A stretch of 64,000 bases of DNA, from the NCBI RefSeq assembly GCF_001006045.1, contig NZ_CP011267.1, positions 1,426,001-1,490,000 on the forward strand, given 5' to 3'. Below, in pieces: positions 25,609-33,931 of the stretch. A program made the position numbers and the translations under genes. Every line of letters starts with the position of its first letter. The first letter of the stretch is position 1. The notes under the pieces were generated by a model, which saw nothing but the letters and a program-made list of their open reading frames with translations, ran no database searches and was not told the DNA's origin. This DNA is from Geoglobus ahangari. Lineage in GTDB: Archaea > Halobacteriota > Archaeoglobi > Archaeoglobales > Archaeoglobaceae.

Positions 25609-27385
25609 CGGCAGAGTACCCGGGAACCTCGTAGAACCTCTTTATCCTCTCCTCCACTATCGTCTGCACCTCTGGGGTGGTCTTCATCTCCGGAGCCTTG
25701 TACTCAGCCTTAACGACTTTGACCTCTCCCTTGCCCGCTATTGTTGAGAGCGTCTTTGCGATCTTCTCGGACAGCTTGAAGTAGTACAGCTTCCAGAGCT
25801 TGTCGGACGTTTCTGCGAACTCGTAGTAGGCGTAGGCGAGCATGGGAATCGTGTACTTCTCGGCTATGCCTATAGCATTCTCCGCCGCAGCCTTCGCAGC
25901 GTCTATCTTCTGGTTGAGGGTCTCCTCGTTCTCGATCCCTATGAGCTCTATGGATATGGCCGACTTCGTCATGCTGTCTATTGCCGAGAGGATCGTTCCC
26001 GCGTAGTATCCGTCGTTGTAGAGCTCTTCCGCGAGTTTCAGGCTCTCGTCTGCCGAATTGTCCCCGTAGAGGATCGAGCTGAACCCGCCTATGGACTCCG
26101 CGTAGACGAAGAGCGACTCCGCCATGCTCAGGTAGAAGTCAGCCCTCTTCTTGAGCTCGTCCCTGCTCATCAGGTAGTCCTTCTTTATCTCCGGCAGCAG
26201 GGACATCCACACCTTCGCGCTCTCCACCCTCTCCTTCGCGAGGGCGAGGTTCGCTATCGCGCTATCCCAGTCGCTCGAGGTCTGGGCCTTCCTCAGGTAG
26301 TTCTCGGCCTTAGCCAGCCTCTCTTGAGCGGCTCCAACGATCTGGAATGACGCGAGCCCTATCTCATACGACTCGGCGACCTTCCTCACAGACTCGATCT
26401 CGTCCTCTATAACCTTGACCTCAACAGAGAACGAGGAGTCGTCCTGAACCTTGTGGCGGTATATCTTCTCCCTCATCATTATCTTGGCCGTGAAGTATGT
26501 GCTCGTTGCCGAGTAGTAGTACCCCTCCCTGTAAAGCTCGTCTCCCTGCTCTATCTTCTTGTCCACGTCCTCCTTCACCTTCTCGTCCGCGACCTTCTCG
26601 AACTCCGGATAGAGGGAGAGGGTGTCGTTCTTCATTCTGTCAGCGAGCACCTTCATCAGGTTTGAGTACCTCTCCTGGGTGAACTTCCCCTCCTGTTGCC
26701 TCAGCTCCACTCCCGCGTAGTACCTCAGCGCCTCGTTTATGTTCTCGACCTCAACAACCTTGACTCCAAGCTTCCTGCCGTACTCGACCAGATCAACCGT
26801 CTTGGTCTCGGGGCTTATTATCACGAACGGGCCCCTCTTGATCTCCTTGGTCTCCTGAACCTTGACGTACCTCTGCCCCTTCGGAATCAGGAACACCTTG
26901 GCTCCGCTCTCAGCGGCAGCCTCAAGCTTGTATGGGATCCCTCCAACGGGCCCTATGCTGCCGTCAGGGTAGATCATGCCGGTCATGAACACGTCATCTC
27001 TGAGAGTGAGGTTTTCGAGAGCGGCGATGGTGGCGATGGTCATCACAGCTCCCGCAGATGGCCCTCCAACTATGGTGGACTTCGCCTCGATTATGTAGAA
27101 GAAGTCGTAGTTCAGGAAGTCCTTTCCAGTCAGATCGCACGCTGTAAGAGCTGAGAGCTGGGCGCTCCCCTGCATGTCGATTTCAGTGAAGGGAGAGACC
27201 GAGACGAAAACCTTGCCGTTTCCGGGGGTCACGATTACCGTGATGTCGATGGTCGCTCCCCTGTTCGCCCCACTCACAACGGCCACAGCTTTTATGCTCC
27301 TCTCGGTGTAGTTCTCGAACTGGGAAAGTGCAGGGGTGATGAGAAGGAGCACTGCCAGCAGAGCTGAGATGAGCTGCTTTTTCAT
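25547..27385 (-). CDS. Exported Lon-like (S16) serine protease with C-terminal membrane anchor
   Basis: 612 residues from ATG 27385. A signal peptide (1-21, KKQLISALLAVLLLITPALS) is followed by an S16 protease domain with the Ser110/Lys153 dyad (GGPSAGAV and GIPYKLEAA) but no AAA+ domain. A long helical region (about 230-580) and a C-terminal hydrophobic segment after VPGYSAVTAL, ending in RRGSRRS, complete it. That tail resembles a PGF-CTERM-type sorting signal. It would act outside the cell or at the outer face of the membrane. The longer frame up to 27457 lacks a signal peptide start and is not favoured. Confidence 0.88.
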   Translation of the reverse strand: MKKQLISALLAVLLLITPALSQFENYTERSIKAVAVVSGANRGATIDITVIVTPGNGKVFVSVSPFTEIDMQGSAQLSALTACDLTGKDFLNYDFFYIIEAKSTIVGGPSAGAVMTIATIAALENLTLRDDVFMTGMIYPDGSIGPVGGIPYKLEAAAESGAKVFLIPKGQRYVKVQETKEIKRGPFVIISPETKTVDLVEYGRKLGVKVVEVENINEALRYYAGVELRQQEGKFTQERYSNLMKVLADRMKNDTLSLYPEFEKVADEKVKEDVDKKIEQGDELYREGYYYSATSTYFTAKIMMREKIYRHKVQDDSSFSVEVKVIEDEIESVRKVAESYEIGLASFQIVGAAQERLAKAENYLRKAQTSSDWDSAIANLALAKERVESAKVWMSLLPEIKKDYLMSRDELKKRADFYLSMAESLFVYAESIGGFSSILYGDNSADESLKLAEELYNDGYYAGTILSAIDSMTKSAISIELIGIENEETLNQKIDAAKAAAENAIGIAEKYTIPMLAYAYYEFAETSDKLWKLYYFKLSEKIAKTLSTIAGKGEVKVVKAEYKAPEMKTTPEVQTIVEERIKRFYEVPGYSAVTALTLLAGIALLRRGSRRS

Positions 27386-27456
27386 GGATATTCGTTTCTG
27401 CAGCAGTTCAAATAACGTTTTCGGACTCGTGGACAAGTTCCTAAAAGTTCTGAGCA

Positions 27457-27467
27457 AATTTTATATT
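27457..27467 (+). promoter_or_regulatory. TATA box of the TIP49 gene
   Basis: aattttatatt lies about 35-44 nt before ATG 27501; a GGGTGATT ribosome site is just ahead of the start. The same 115-base gap holds the divergent promoter of the Lon-like gene (cgttatttga on the minus strand, about 27407-27416). Confidence 0.5.
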
Positions 27468-27500
27468 GAAGTTCTAATCCATTGAAGTCGGGTGATTGTC

Positions 27501-28841
27501 ATGGAGGAGATTCGCGAGATCGCCCAGAAGTTTGAGAGGTACAGCGCTCACTCCCACATCACCGGCCTCGGACTTGACGAGAATCTGAGGGCGAGGGACA
27601 TAGGCGGCGGGCTCGTGGGGCAGAAGAAGGCGAGAGAGGCGGCGGGAATAATCGTCAGGCTGATCAGGGAGGGCAAGATGGCCGGCAGGGGAATACTCAT
27701 AGCAGGCCCGCCGGGCACCGGAAAGACGGCCATAGCGGTTGCGATAAGCAAGGAGCTCGGAAAGGACATTCCGTTCGTTCAGGTTTCTGCGAGCGAGTTC
27801 TACAGCAGCGAGATGAAGAAGACCGAGGCTCTCTACCAGACCATGAGGAAGGCGATAGGCGTGAGGATAAGGGACACGAGGAGGGTGCTCGAGGGCGAGG
27901 TTGTTGAGCTGGACTACAACATGGTTCCCAACCCGTACAACCCGACCCAGAAGATCCCGGAGTCCGCGACCATAACCCTCGCAACGAAGAGCGAGAAGAG
28001 GAGGTTCAGCGTTGGGAGCAGAATCGCGATGCAGTTCATGTACGCCGGAATTACGAAGGGAGACGTCATCGTGATAGATAAGGAGACCGGCAGGGTGACG
28101 AGGCTCGGAAAGAGCAGCTCTGCCAAGAAGTTCGACATAGGCGATGAAGACGTGGTCGAGGTGCCCGATGGAACCGTGGAGAAGGACAAGGAGTTCACGT
28201 ACGTCGTCACGCTCCACGATCTCGATGAGGCGAGGGCGAGGAGGAGCACGATCTTCAGCCTCTTCTCCTCTGAGAGCAGGGAGATTGACAACGAGATAAG
28301 GCAGGCGGTTGACGAGCAGGTGAAGGATTGGATCGAGCAGGGGATGGCTGAGCTGATCCCGGGAGTGCTGTTCATAGACGAGACCCACCTGATGGACATC
28401 GAGCTATTCGCCTTCATGAACAGGGCCATGGAGAGCGAGATGGCGCCCATAATCATCCTCGCGTCCAACAGGGGATTTGCGAGGATAAGGGGCACCGACG
28501 AGGTCTCTCCGCACGGCATACCGCTCGACCTTCTGGACAGGCTCCTGATAATCACCACCGAGCCCTATAGCAGGGAGGACATACGGCTGATAATCGAGAC
28601 GAGGGCTGCGGAGATGGGTCTGCTGATTGACGAGAGCGCGCTGGAGAAGCTCACGGAGATTGGTGCGAGCAACAGCCTGAGATATGCGATCCAGTTACTC
28701 GCTCCGGCAAACGAGCTGGCCAAGATCAGAAACTCCTCAAAAATTGAGGTTGAGGACGTCGAGAGGGCGGAGCAGCTGTTCGCGGACGTGAGCAAGAGCT
28801 CCGCATACCTGAAGGAGTGGGAGGAAAAGATGCTGAGCTAA
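27501..28841 (+). CDS. TIP49/RuvB-like AAA+ ATPase
   Basis: 446 residues. Walker A GPPGTGKT at 69-76, an inserted OB-like domain II (about 120-285) as in eukaryotic RuvBL1/2, Walker B in VLFIDETHLMD near 290, and sensor motifs (NRGFARIRGTD, then GIPLDLLDRLLII). Archaea have one gene where eukaryotes have two. The eukaryotic proteins drive assembly of chromatin remodellers and snoRNPs; the archaeal role is not known. ATG 27501 has a GGGTGATT site. The gene converges on npdG with 4-nt overlap. Confidence 0.94.
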   Translation: MEEIREIAQKFERYSAHSHITGLGLDENLRARDIGGGLVGQKKAREAAGIIVRLIREGKMAGRGILIAGPPGTGKTAIAVAISKELGKDIPFVQVSASEFYSSEMKKTEALYQTMRKAIGVRIRDTRRVLEGEVVELDYNMVPNPYNPTQKIPESATITLATKSEKRRFSVGSRIAMQFMYAGITKGDVIVIDKETGRVTRLGKSSSAKKFDIGDEDVVEVPDGTVEKDKEFTYVVTLHDLDEARARRSTIFSLFSSESREIDNEIRQAVDEQVKDWIEQGMAELIPGVLFIDETHLMDIELFAFMNRAMESEMAPIIILASNRGFARIRGTDEVSPHGIPLDLLDRLLIITTEPYSREDIRLIIETRAAEMGLLIDESALEKLTEIGASNSLRYAIQLLAPANELAKIRNSSKIEVEDVERAEQLFADVSKSSAYLKEWEEKMLS

Positions 28842-29494
28842 GCGAACCTTACCCCCAGCTCCCTTGTTTTATTTCTCTTTGCGAGGTTTATCAGAAGGGG
28901 CGTGAGGGCCTCGATTGTTGGAGAGTTCTCGAGCCCTCCGGCGTCAAAGGCCCTCAGGCCATCTATGCTCGACACGATCTCCATTACAATTCTCTTTGCA
29001 TCCTCGTCGTCGGAGCAGACAGCAACGTCCCACTCGAACCTCTCTTGCGGGTTTGCGAATCTCTTTGCAGGTATGTTGTTGAACGCAACCACGACTTTGC
29101 TCCTGTCGAGGATTCTCGCGAGCTTGAGACCTGCAGACCCTTCCGGAGGGGGGCTGTACCTGAAAACCCCGTTCTCGACGACCATGGGGACTACTGGGGA
29201 GATCACGACCTTGCCAGCCAGACTGTCCCTGAGCTTCTCGGCAGTCTCAAACGCGTGCTGCCACGGTATGGTTATCACGGCCACATCCGCCTTCATCGCT
29301 GCCTCCTCGTTCACCATTCCCTGTATGTCCCCCTTTCCGCCCAGCTCCTCCACGAGGGCGTTGAAGTGCTGGGCCTTCGAGAGTGCCTTTTCCTCCTTCC
29401 TCGAGCCGATAATCACGTCGTAGCCTGCGAGCTTGAGCCTGAACGCGAGACCCTCGCCTATGTTTCCCGTGCCCCCAATTAGAGCGATCCTCAT
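28838..29494 (-). CDS. npdG: F420H2:NADP+ oxidoreductase
   Basis: 218 residues. N-terminal Rossmann loop IGGTGNIGEG at 6-15 with the NADP-binding SRKEEKA segment at about 31-37, followed by TIPWQHAFETA and VVAFNNIPAKRF. Size and motifs match the structurally known Archaeoglobus enzyme that passes hydride between F420 and NADP. It supplies NADPH for biosynthesis. Its promoter region (29495-29594) is shared with the divergent cytochrome gene. Confidence 0.94.
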   Translation of the reverse strand: MRIALIGGTGNIGEGLAFRLKLAGYDVIIGSRKEEKALSKAQHFNALVEELGGKGDIQGMVNEEAAMKADVAVITIPWQHAFETAEKLRDSLAGKVVISPVVPMVVENGVFRYSPPPEGSAGLKLARILDRSKVVVAFNNIPAKRFANPQERFEWDVAVCSDDEDAKRIVMEIVSSIDGLRAFDAGGLENSPTIEALTPLLINLAKRNKTRELGVRFA

Positions 29495-29566
29495 CGAGGT
29501 GACTTGGCAGGGGGTTTATAAAAAACCTTTGAAACTTTTACACCGACATCAAAGCGGCGGATAAAC

Positions 29567-29576
29567 CTTTTATAGG
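29567..29576 (+). promoter_or_regulatory. TATA box of the triheme lipoprotein gene
   Basis: cttttatagg lies about 19-28 nt before ATG 29595. A GCGGAGGTT ribosome site fills the space between. Confidence 0.5.
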
Positions 29577-29594
29577 GCCTTGCGGAGGTTGAAT

Positions 29595-29879
29595 ATGGCC
29601 GGGAGACTTCTGCTGCTCCTCTTAGCCATCGCCGTGATGGCCTTCTCCGGATGCTCTGGTGAGAAGGAGGAGAAGGCCGGGAGTGCGCAGCTCGACCTCC
29701 ACGGGGTTGGAAAGTGCGACCAGTGTCACGAAGCTTATCCAGTCAAGGACATAGCAGCCGGTCTGCACAAGGCGGCTTTCGACAAGCAGCCAGACATCCA
29801 CAAGAGGCTCTGCTCGGAATGTCATGATGTCAACAGCTTCTGCGGGCAGTGCCACGAGGTTCCAGACGCTGTCAAGTGA
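29595..29879 (+). CDS. Small triheme c-type cytochrome lipoprotein
   Basis: 94 residues. Signal peptide 1-19 with lipobox-like FSGC (Cys20), then three CxxCH heme sites at 41-45, 73-77 and 83-87 (CDQCH, CSECH, CGQCH). Extra His residues (36, 58 and 69) could be distal ligands. The protein would be anchored outside the membrane and carry electrons. Such small multiheme proteins fit extracellular or membrane electron transfer in iron- or sulfur-respiring Archaeoglobales. No cytochrome maturation gene is nearby. ATG 29595 is favoured over TTG 29580 by the GGAGGTT site. Confidence 0.88.
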   Translation: MAGRLLLLLLAIAVMAFSGCSGEKEEKAGSAQLDLHGVGKCDQCHEAYPVKDIAAGLHKAAFDKQPDIHKRLCSECHDVNSFCGQCHEVPDAVK

Positions 29880-30251
29880 TCAGTCCCGCTCATCCTCGAG
29901 CATCTCGGGCAGTTCCACGTTGACCCAGACCTGCGCCCCCCTCGGAATGTCAACCCTAACCTTTTTTGCAAACCTCCTTGGATTCTTCAGCACCCACGCG
30001 TATAGCTCCCTCCCTCTGGAGTACTCCTTGAGGAACTCGTAATCCGCCTTGTGAAGATCCCTGTATTCGGCGAGCTCCTCGGGAGTGAAGGGGCCGAGAA
30101 CGTCGGATAACTCCACAGTGCCCAGCGCGTGGCCTTCGGAGAGTATCAGGATCTCCCCCCTCACCCCAGTCCTCCTCGTCCTCACCTCCCACTTCTTTTC
30201 CCCGCTGACGATCATGTCCGCGAACGGTTGCCTCACTATCAGTCCCTTCAC
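29880..30251 (-). CDS. ASCH-domain protein
   Basis: 123 residues of the ASCH (PUA-related) fold: IVRQPFADMIVSGEKKWEVR at the N-terminus, with the VSGEKKWEVRT pocket typical of the family, then ILILSEGHALGTVELSD near 35-51. ASCH proteins bind or cleave RNA or modified nucleosides; archaeal and bacterial examples include an N4-acetylcytidine amidohydrolase (YqfB). It is divergent, by 35 nt, from the GNAT/ABC fusion gene, which suggests a shared theme (see findings). Confidence 0.85.
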   Translation of the reverse strand: MKGLIVRQPFADMIVSGEKKWEVRTRRTGVRGEILILSEGHALGTVELSDVLGPFTPEELAEYRDLHKADYEFLKEYSRGRELYAWVLKNPRRFAKKVRVDIPRGAQVWVNVELPEMLEDERD

Positions 30252-30286
30252 GAAACATCTATCTATTTCCCGCGTTTATTTCTGTT

Positions 30287-32125
30287 ATGATCTTGAGGGT
30301 GACTGGATCTCACGCTCACAGAAAGTGGTTCGGAACTGTTGAGCTTGAGAACGGGCTTGTGCTCTACACCACCGGCTGCGTAGCCTCATGGCTCTTCGAG
30401 GGCGACGAGGTCGAGGTTGCTGCGAGGTCGAGACCCAAGGACGTGCTCGGGAGGGAAACGCTGTTCTTCGACGACTACGACCTCTACAGGATCTACGACG
30501 GCGAGAGGGTGAAGGTCTGGGGCTACTTCAGAAAGGAGGTCGTGCTGAGCAGGAAGAGCCTTGGAAGGGAGATATACTCCTACAGGATCCTTGCGAGGGA
30601 GGCGGTGTTCGAGAGGGACTTCGAGGCTATAGCGGAGCTCGAGCAGTACCACTACGCGAGCCAGAAGAGCAAAGTCGCTCTGTGGAGGTGCGAGGGGTGC
30701 GGGAAGCTTCTGGAGTCCAACATAAAGCCGAGCTGCGACTGTGGAGGGGAGGTGCACATTGTCGAGATAAAGGGCTCCACCCCCGCGTCAAGGTTCCTCG
30801 TGTTCGAGCTCGCTGACAGACAGCCCTTCGAGCCGGAAATAGTCGCTTACGTGAGGGTCGACCCCCCGGTGCCCTCGATGCACCGCAGGCTCGGGGATGA
30901 GGTGGTGAAGAACATAAGGAAGCTCGTCTTCCCGGAAGACTGGTTCGAAAACGTATTCGCCCCAGAGGAGGAGATGAAGGAACTGTTTCAGGAGCTGAGG
31001 AGGAAGCACTCGCTAAAGGTGGCGAGGCACAAGCTCTGGGAGGTGGCGAGCAGAAGGGCCATGATGGAGTGCAACTCCGCAGCCTCGAGGATCGCGAGGG
31101 TTGTGGTTCATCCGGACTACAGGGCAGACGGGATAGGGAGGCTTGCGGTCGAGATCGCTGCCGAGTGGATTGCCGAGAGAAGAGTGCCCGAGATGAGGAG
31201 AAGGAAGCACCTCGTGGAGGTCATAGCCCAGATGGCCAGATTCAACCCCTTCTTCGAGAAGGCAGGGTTCTACTACATGTGGGACACGGCAAGCGGCAAG
31301 CCCGTGCTCTACAGGCCGCTGAGCGATGAGGCTGAGCAGCACATAAAGCGCTTCCTCGAGAGCGACGAGGAGGGCAGGAGGCATGGAGGGAGGCTGTGCG
31401 TCTCAAGGTACGGCAGGGTCGAGCCCCTCAGGAAGCTGAGGTTCGAGAGAGTCTCCAAGGTCTTCTCCACCCAGCTCGACGTCGAGAGGGTTTCTGAGGA
31501 CGTGAGGTTCGTTCTGGAGTCCTTCGGTGTGAGGCAGAGGGTCGTGGAGAGGTACGTGTTCAGAGACCTGAGCCTTGATGTGAGGCCAGGAGAGGTTCTG
31601 GCCGTCGTGGGGGCGAGCGGATCGGGGAAAACTACGCTCCTCAAGATGATCCTCGGCTTGGAGAGGCCGACATCCGGCTCGGTTGAGGTTGAGGCGGGAG
31701 AGGTGGCCTGCCTGATTCCGGGTGAGGTCGAACCAGAGATTGACGGGAGGTGCGTCATCGAGCACGTTTACGGGGTTTGCGGGGACATCTACCTTGCGGT
31801 CGAAGTGCTCAACACCTGCGGGATAAGCGATGCGGTTCTGTACAGAGCGAGGTATCACGAACTCTCCACCGGGCAGAAGGAGAGGTTCAAGCTGGCGATG
31901 CTCCTCGCCAGAAGACCGAGTTTGCTGCTCGTCGACGAGTTCGCGGCTCACCTTGACGAGGTCACCGCGATGAGGGTTGCGAGGAAGGTGTCCGAGATTG
32001 CGAGGAGGGCCGGGATAACCCTGATTGCCGTGACCCACAGGAAGGAGGTGATCTCAGCTTTATCGCCGGACAGAATACTCTACGTTGGCTACGGTGGTGT
32101 GATGGCAGAAGAAAACAGAAATTAA
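30287..32125 (+). CDS. Zn-ribbon, GNAT-like and ABC-ATPase fusion protein
   Basis: 612 residues in distinct parts. Residues 1-130 are a beta-rich domain I do not recognise. A zinc-ribbon-like set C135, C138, C150, C152 follows. About 165-345 resembles a GNAT acetyltransferase: VVVHPDYRADGIG at 272-284 and FNPFFEKAGFYY at 319-330. About 385-610 is an ABC ATPase with Walker A GASGSGKTT (442-450), signature LSTGQ (526-530), Walker B LLLVDE (546-551) and H-loop H584. No membrane segments exist, so it is not a transporter. It is probably a nucleic-acid- or ribosome-related enzyme coupling ATP use to acyl transfer. Confidence 0.85.
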   Translation: MILRVTGSHAHRKWFGTVELENGLVLYTTGCVASWLFEGDEVEVAARSRPKDVLGRETLFFDDYDLYRIYDGERVKVWGYFRKEVVLSRKSLGREIYSYRILAREAVFERDFEAIAELEQYHYASQKSKVALWRCEGCGKLLESNIKPSCDCGGEVHIVEIKGSTPASRFLVFELADRQPFEPEIVAYVRVDPPVPSMHRRLGDEVVKNIRKLVFPEDWFENVFAPEEEMKELFQELRRKHSLKVARHKLWEVASRRAMMECNSAASRIARVVVHPDYRADGIGRLAVEIAAEWIAERRVPEMRRRKHLVEVIAQMARFNPFFEKAGFYYMWDTASGKPVLYRPLSDEAEQHIKRFLESDEEGRRHGGRLCVSRYGRVEPLRKLRFERVSKVFSTQLDVERVSEDVRFVLESFGVRQRVVERYVFRDLSLDVRPGEVLAVVGASGSGKTTLLKMILGLERPTSGSVEVEAGEVACLIPGEVEPEIDGRCVIEHVYGVCGDIYLAVEVLNTCGISDAVLYRARYHELSTGQKERFKLAMLLARRPSLLLVDEFAAHLDEVTAMRVARKVSEIARRAGITLIAVTHRKEVISALSPDRILYVGYGGVMAEENRN

Positions 32126-32131
32126 GGGGGT

Positions 32132-33370
32132 TTAAACGCTGTCCAGCCTCTCGACAACGGCCTGAGCGAACTCCCTCGTTCCGACGAGGTTTCCACCCAT
32201 GTGCCTGTGCAGGTCGTAGGTCACGATCCTGTCCTCGACCGTGAGCTCTATCGCCCTCTTGATCATCTCCCCCGCCTTCTTCCATCCGAGGTACTCGAAC
32301 ATCAGCACACCCGTCAGGATTTCTGCTGTAGGGTTCACCTTGTTCTGGCCAGCATACTTTGGCGCCGAACCATGCACGGGCTCGAAAACCCCCATTCCGT
32401 CGCCTATGTTGCTGCCAGGCGCAACTCCAAGGCCTCCAACCAAGGCCGCTGCGGCGTCGCTCATGTAGTCTCCGTTCAGGTTCGGCATCGCGAGAACGTC
32501 ATACTCTGCAGTCCTCGTCAGGAGCTGCTGGAACATGTTGTCAGCGATGCGATCCTTGATCACGATCTTGCCCTTGGGAATTTTGCCATCATAGTTGTTC
32601 CACAGCTCATCTTCAGTGATCGTGACGTCCTCAAACTCCTCTCTCGCCACCTCGTAGCCCCAGTCCCTGAAAGCTCCCTCCGTGTACTTCATTATGTTGC
32701 CCTTGTGGACTAAGGTCACGCTCTCCCTGTCGTTGTCGAGTGCGTACTGTATGGCAAGCCTCACGAGCCTCTTTGTGGCGAACTCGCTTATCGGCTTGAT
32801 CCCTATTCCAGAATCCTCCCTTATAGTCACCCCAAACTCGTCTGCCAGAAACTTTATGAGCTTCTTAGCCTCTTCACTCCCCCTCGGCCACTCGATGCCC
32901 GCGTAAACATCTTCAGTGTTCTCCCTGAATATGACCAGATCAACAGCCTCGGGGTTCTTCAGGGGGCTTGGGAACCCTTTCAAGTAGTAAACTGGCCTGA
33001 CGTTGGCGTAGAGGTCGAGAACCTGCCTGATCGTGACGTTCAGACTCCTGAAGCCCCCGCCAACGGGGGTCGTGAGCGGGCCCTTCAGGGCGACCCTGTA
33101 CTCCCTTATGGCATTGAGCGTATCCTCGGGCAGGTATGTGCCGTACATCTTGTACGCATCCTCTCCGGCGTAGGTCTTGAACCACACAATTTCCTTTCCA
33201 ATCTTCTCGGCCGCAGCGTCAAGGACGAGCATCGCAGCCGGCACAACGTCCTTCCCAATCCCGTCCCCCTCGAAGTAGGGGATGATCGGGTTATCCGGAA
33301 CCACAAGCTTTCCGTTCTCGTACCTTATCTTCTCCCCCTCTTCCGGCGGCCTGATCTTCTCGAAGCTCAT
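32132..33370 (-). CDS. icd: Isocitrate dehydrogenase (NADP-type)
   Basis: 412 residues from ATG 33370, the length of the Archaeoglobus enzyme. Motifs: [12 protein letters not shown] near 30-41, [21 protein letters not shown] near 97-117 holding the isocitrate-binding Ser and Arg residues, [14 protein letters not shown], and the metal-binding Asp in [19 protein letters not shown]. It makes 2-oxoglutarate and reduced nucleotide, feeding the glutamate synthase in this window. The ccttttatta TATA (33391-33400) is about 25 nt before ATG 33370, so the message is leaderless; GTG 33379 is too near the TATA to be used. Confidence 0.95.
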   Translation of the reverse strand: MSFEKIRPPEEGEKIRYENGKLVVPDNPIIPYFEGDGIGKDVVPAAMLVLDAAAEKIGKEIVWFKTYAGEDAYKMYGTYLPEDTLNAIREYRVALKGPLTTPVGGGFRSLNVTIRQVLDLYANVRPVYYLKGFPSPLKNPEAVDLVIFRENTEDVYAGIEWPRGSEEAKKLIKFLADEFGVTIREDSGIGIKPISEFATKRLVRLAIQYALDNDRESVTLVHKGNIMKYTEGAFRDWGYEVAREEFEDVTITEDELWNNYDGKIPKGKIVIKDRIADNMFQQLLTRTAEYDVLAMPNLNGDYMSDAAAALVGGLGVAPGSNIGDGMGVFEPVHGSAPKYAGQNKVNPTAEILTGVLMFEYLGWKKAGEMIKRAIELTVEDRIVTYDLHRHMGGNLVGTREFAQAVVERLDSV

Positions 33371-33390
33371 GTGCCCCACTCTGGAGGAGG

Positions 33391-33400
33391 TAATAAAAGG
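33391..33400 (-). promoter_or_regulatory. TATA box of icd
   Basis: On the minus strand ccttttatta is centred about 25 nt before ATG 33370, giving a leaderless start. Confidence 0.6.
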
Positions 33401-33451
33401 TTTGCCAGAACCTCACAAGGATTTGAGGCAGGGCTCTCAAACTCCGACACG

Positions 33452-33462
33452 TTTTAATAATA
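33452..33462 (+). promoter_or_regulatory. TATA box of the hdrCB-like operon
   Basis: ttttaataata ends about 20 nt before ATG 33482, compatible with a leaderless or nearly leaderless message. Confidence 0.55.
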
Positions 33463-33481
33463 AAGCCTACAACAGACTTCG

Positions 33482-33931
33482 ATGAACGATGATCTGCTTA
33501 GGAAGCTCAACACGTGCATTCAGTGCGGCACGTGCATTGCGAGCTGTTTTTCCGGCAGGGTTACTGCCCTCAACACGAGGAAGATCATCATGGAGTACAT
33601 CGCCAAAGGTAGGCCCGTGAAGGATGACGACACGATCTGGTTCTGCGTCACCTGCTATGCCTGTCAGGAGAGGTGTCCGCGCGGGATACCCATAACCGAC
33701 ACCATTCTTGAGGCGAGAAAGGAGCTTGTCAGGGAGAAGGGGTTGCCGGGAAGGCTGAAGTATGCCTTCAAGTTCCTCATGGAGCAGACTGCCTACGTTC
33801 CCGCGAGGGAGGAGCACGTGAAGCTGAGGGAAGAGTTCGGCCTGCCCCTCTACCACTCCCAGTTCGTTGACGAGGCGAGGGAAGAGGTGTCCGAGATCGT
33901 CAGGAGGCACATTGGAGGGGTGGTCAGATGA
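33482..33931 (+). CDS. HdrC-like iron-sulfur protein
   Basis: 149 residues with two [4Fe-4S] sites: CIQCGTCIASC at 12-22 and CVTCYACQERCP near 55-66. This is the form of HdrC, the electron-carrying subunit of heterodisulfide reductase. The partner HdrB-like gene follows with 4-nt overlap. No HdrA flavoprotein or membrane HdrE is adjacent, so the pair may receive electrons from another donor or reduce a different disulfide or quinone. TATA at 33452-33462. Confidence 0.88.
   Translation: MNDDLLRKLNTCIQCGTCIASCFSGRVTALNTRKIIMEYIAKGRPVKDDDTIWFCVTCYACQERCPRGIPITDTILEARKELVREKGLPGRLKYAFKFLMEQTAYVPAREEHVKLREEFGLPLYHSQFVDEAREEVSEIVRRHIGGVVR

Noticed and set aside
30287-32125. Reading the 612-residue protein as an ABC transporter ATPase
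   Set aside because: There is no permease gene nearby, no membrane segment, and the ATPase is fused to ribbon and GNAT-like parts.
33371-33379. GTG 33379 as the icd start
   Set aside because: It is only about 12-16 nt from the TATA, so it would precede the expected transcription start; ATG 33370 fits a leaderless message and known family length.
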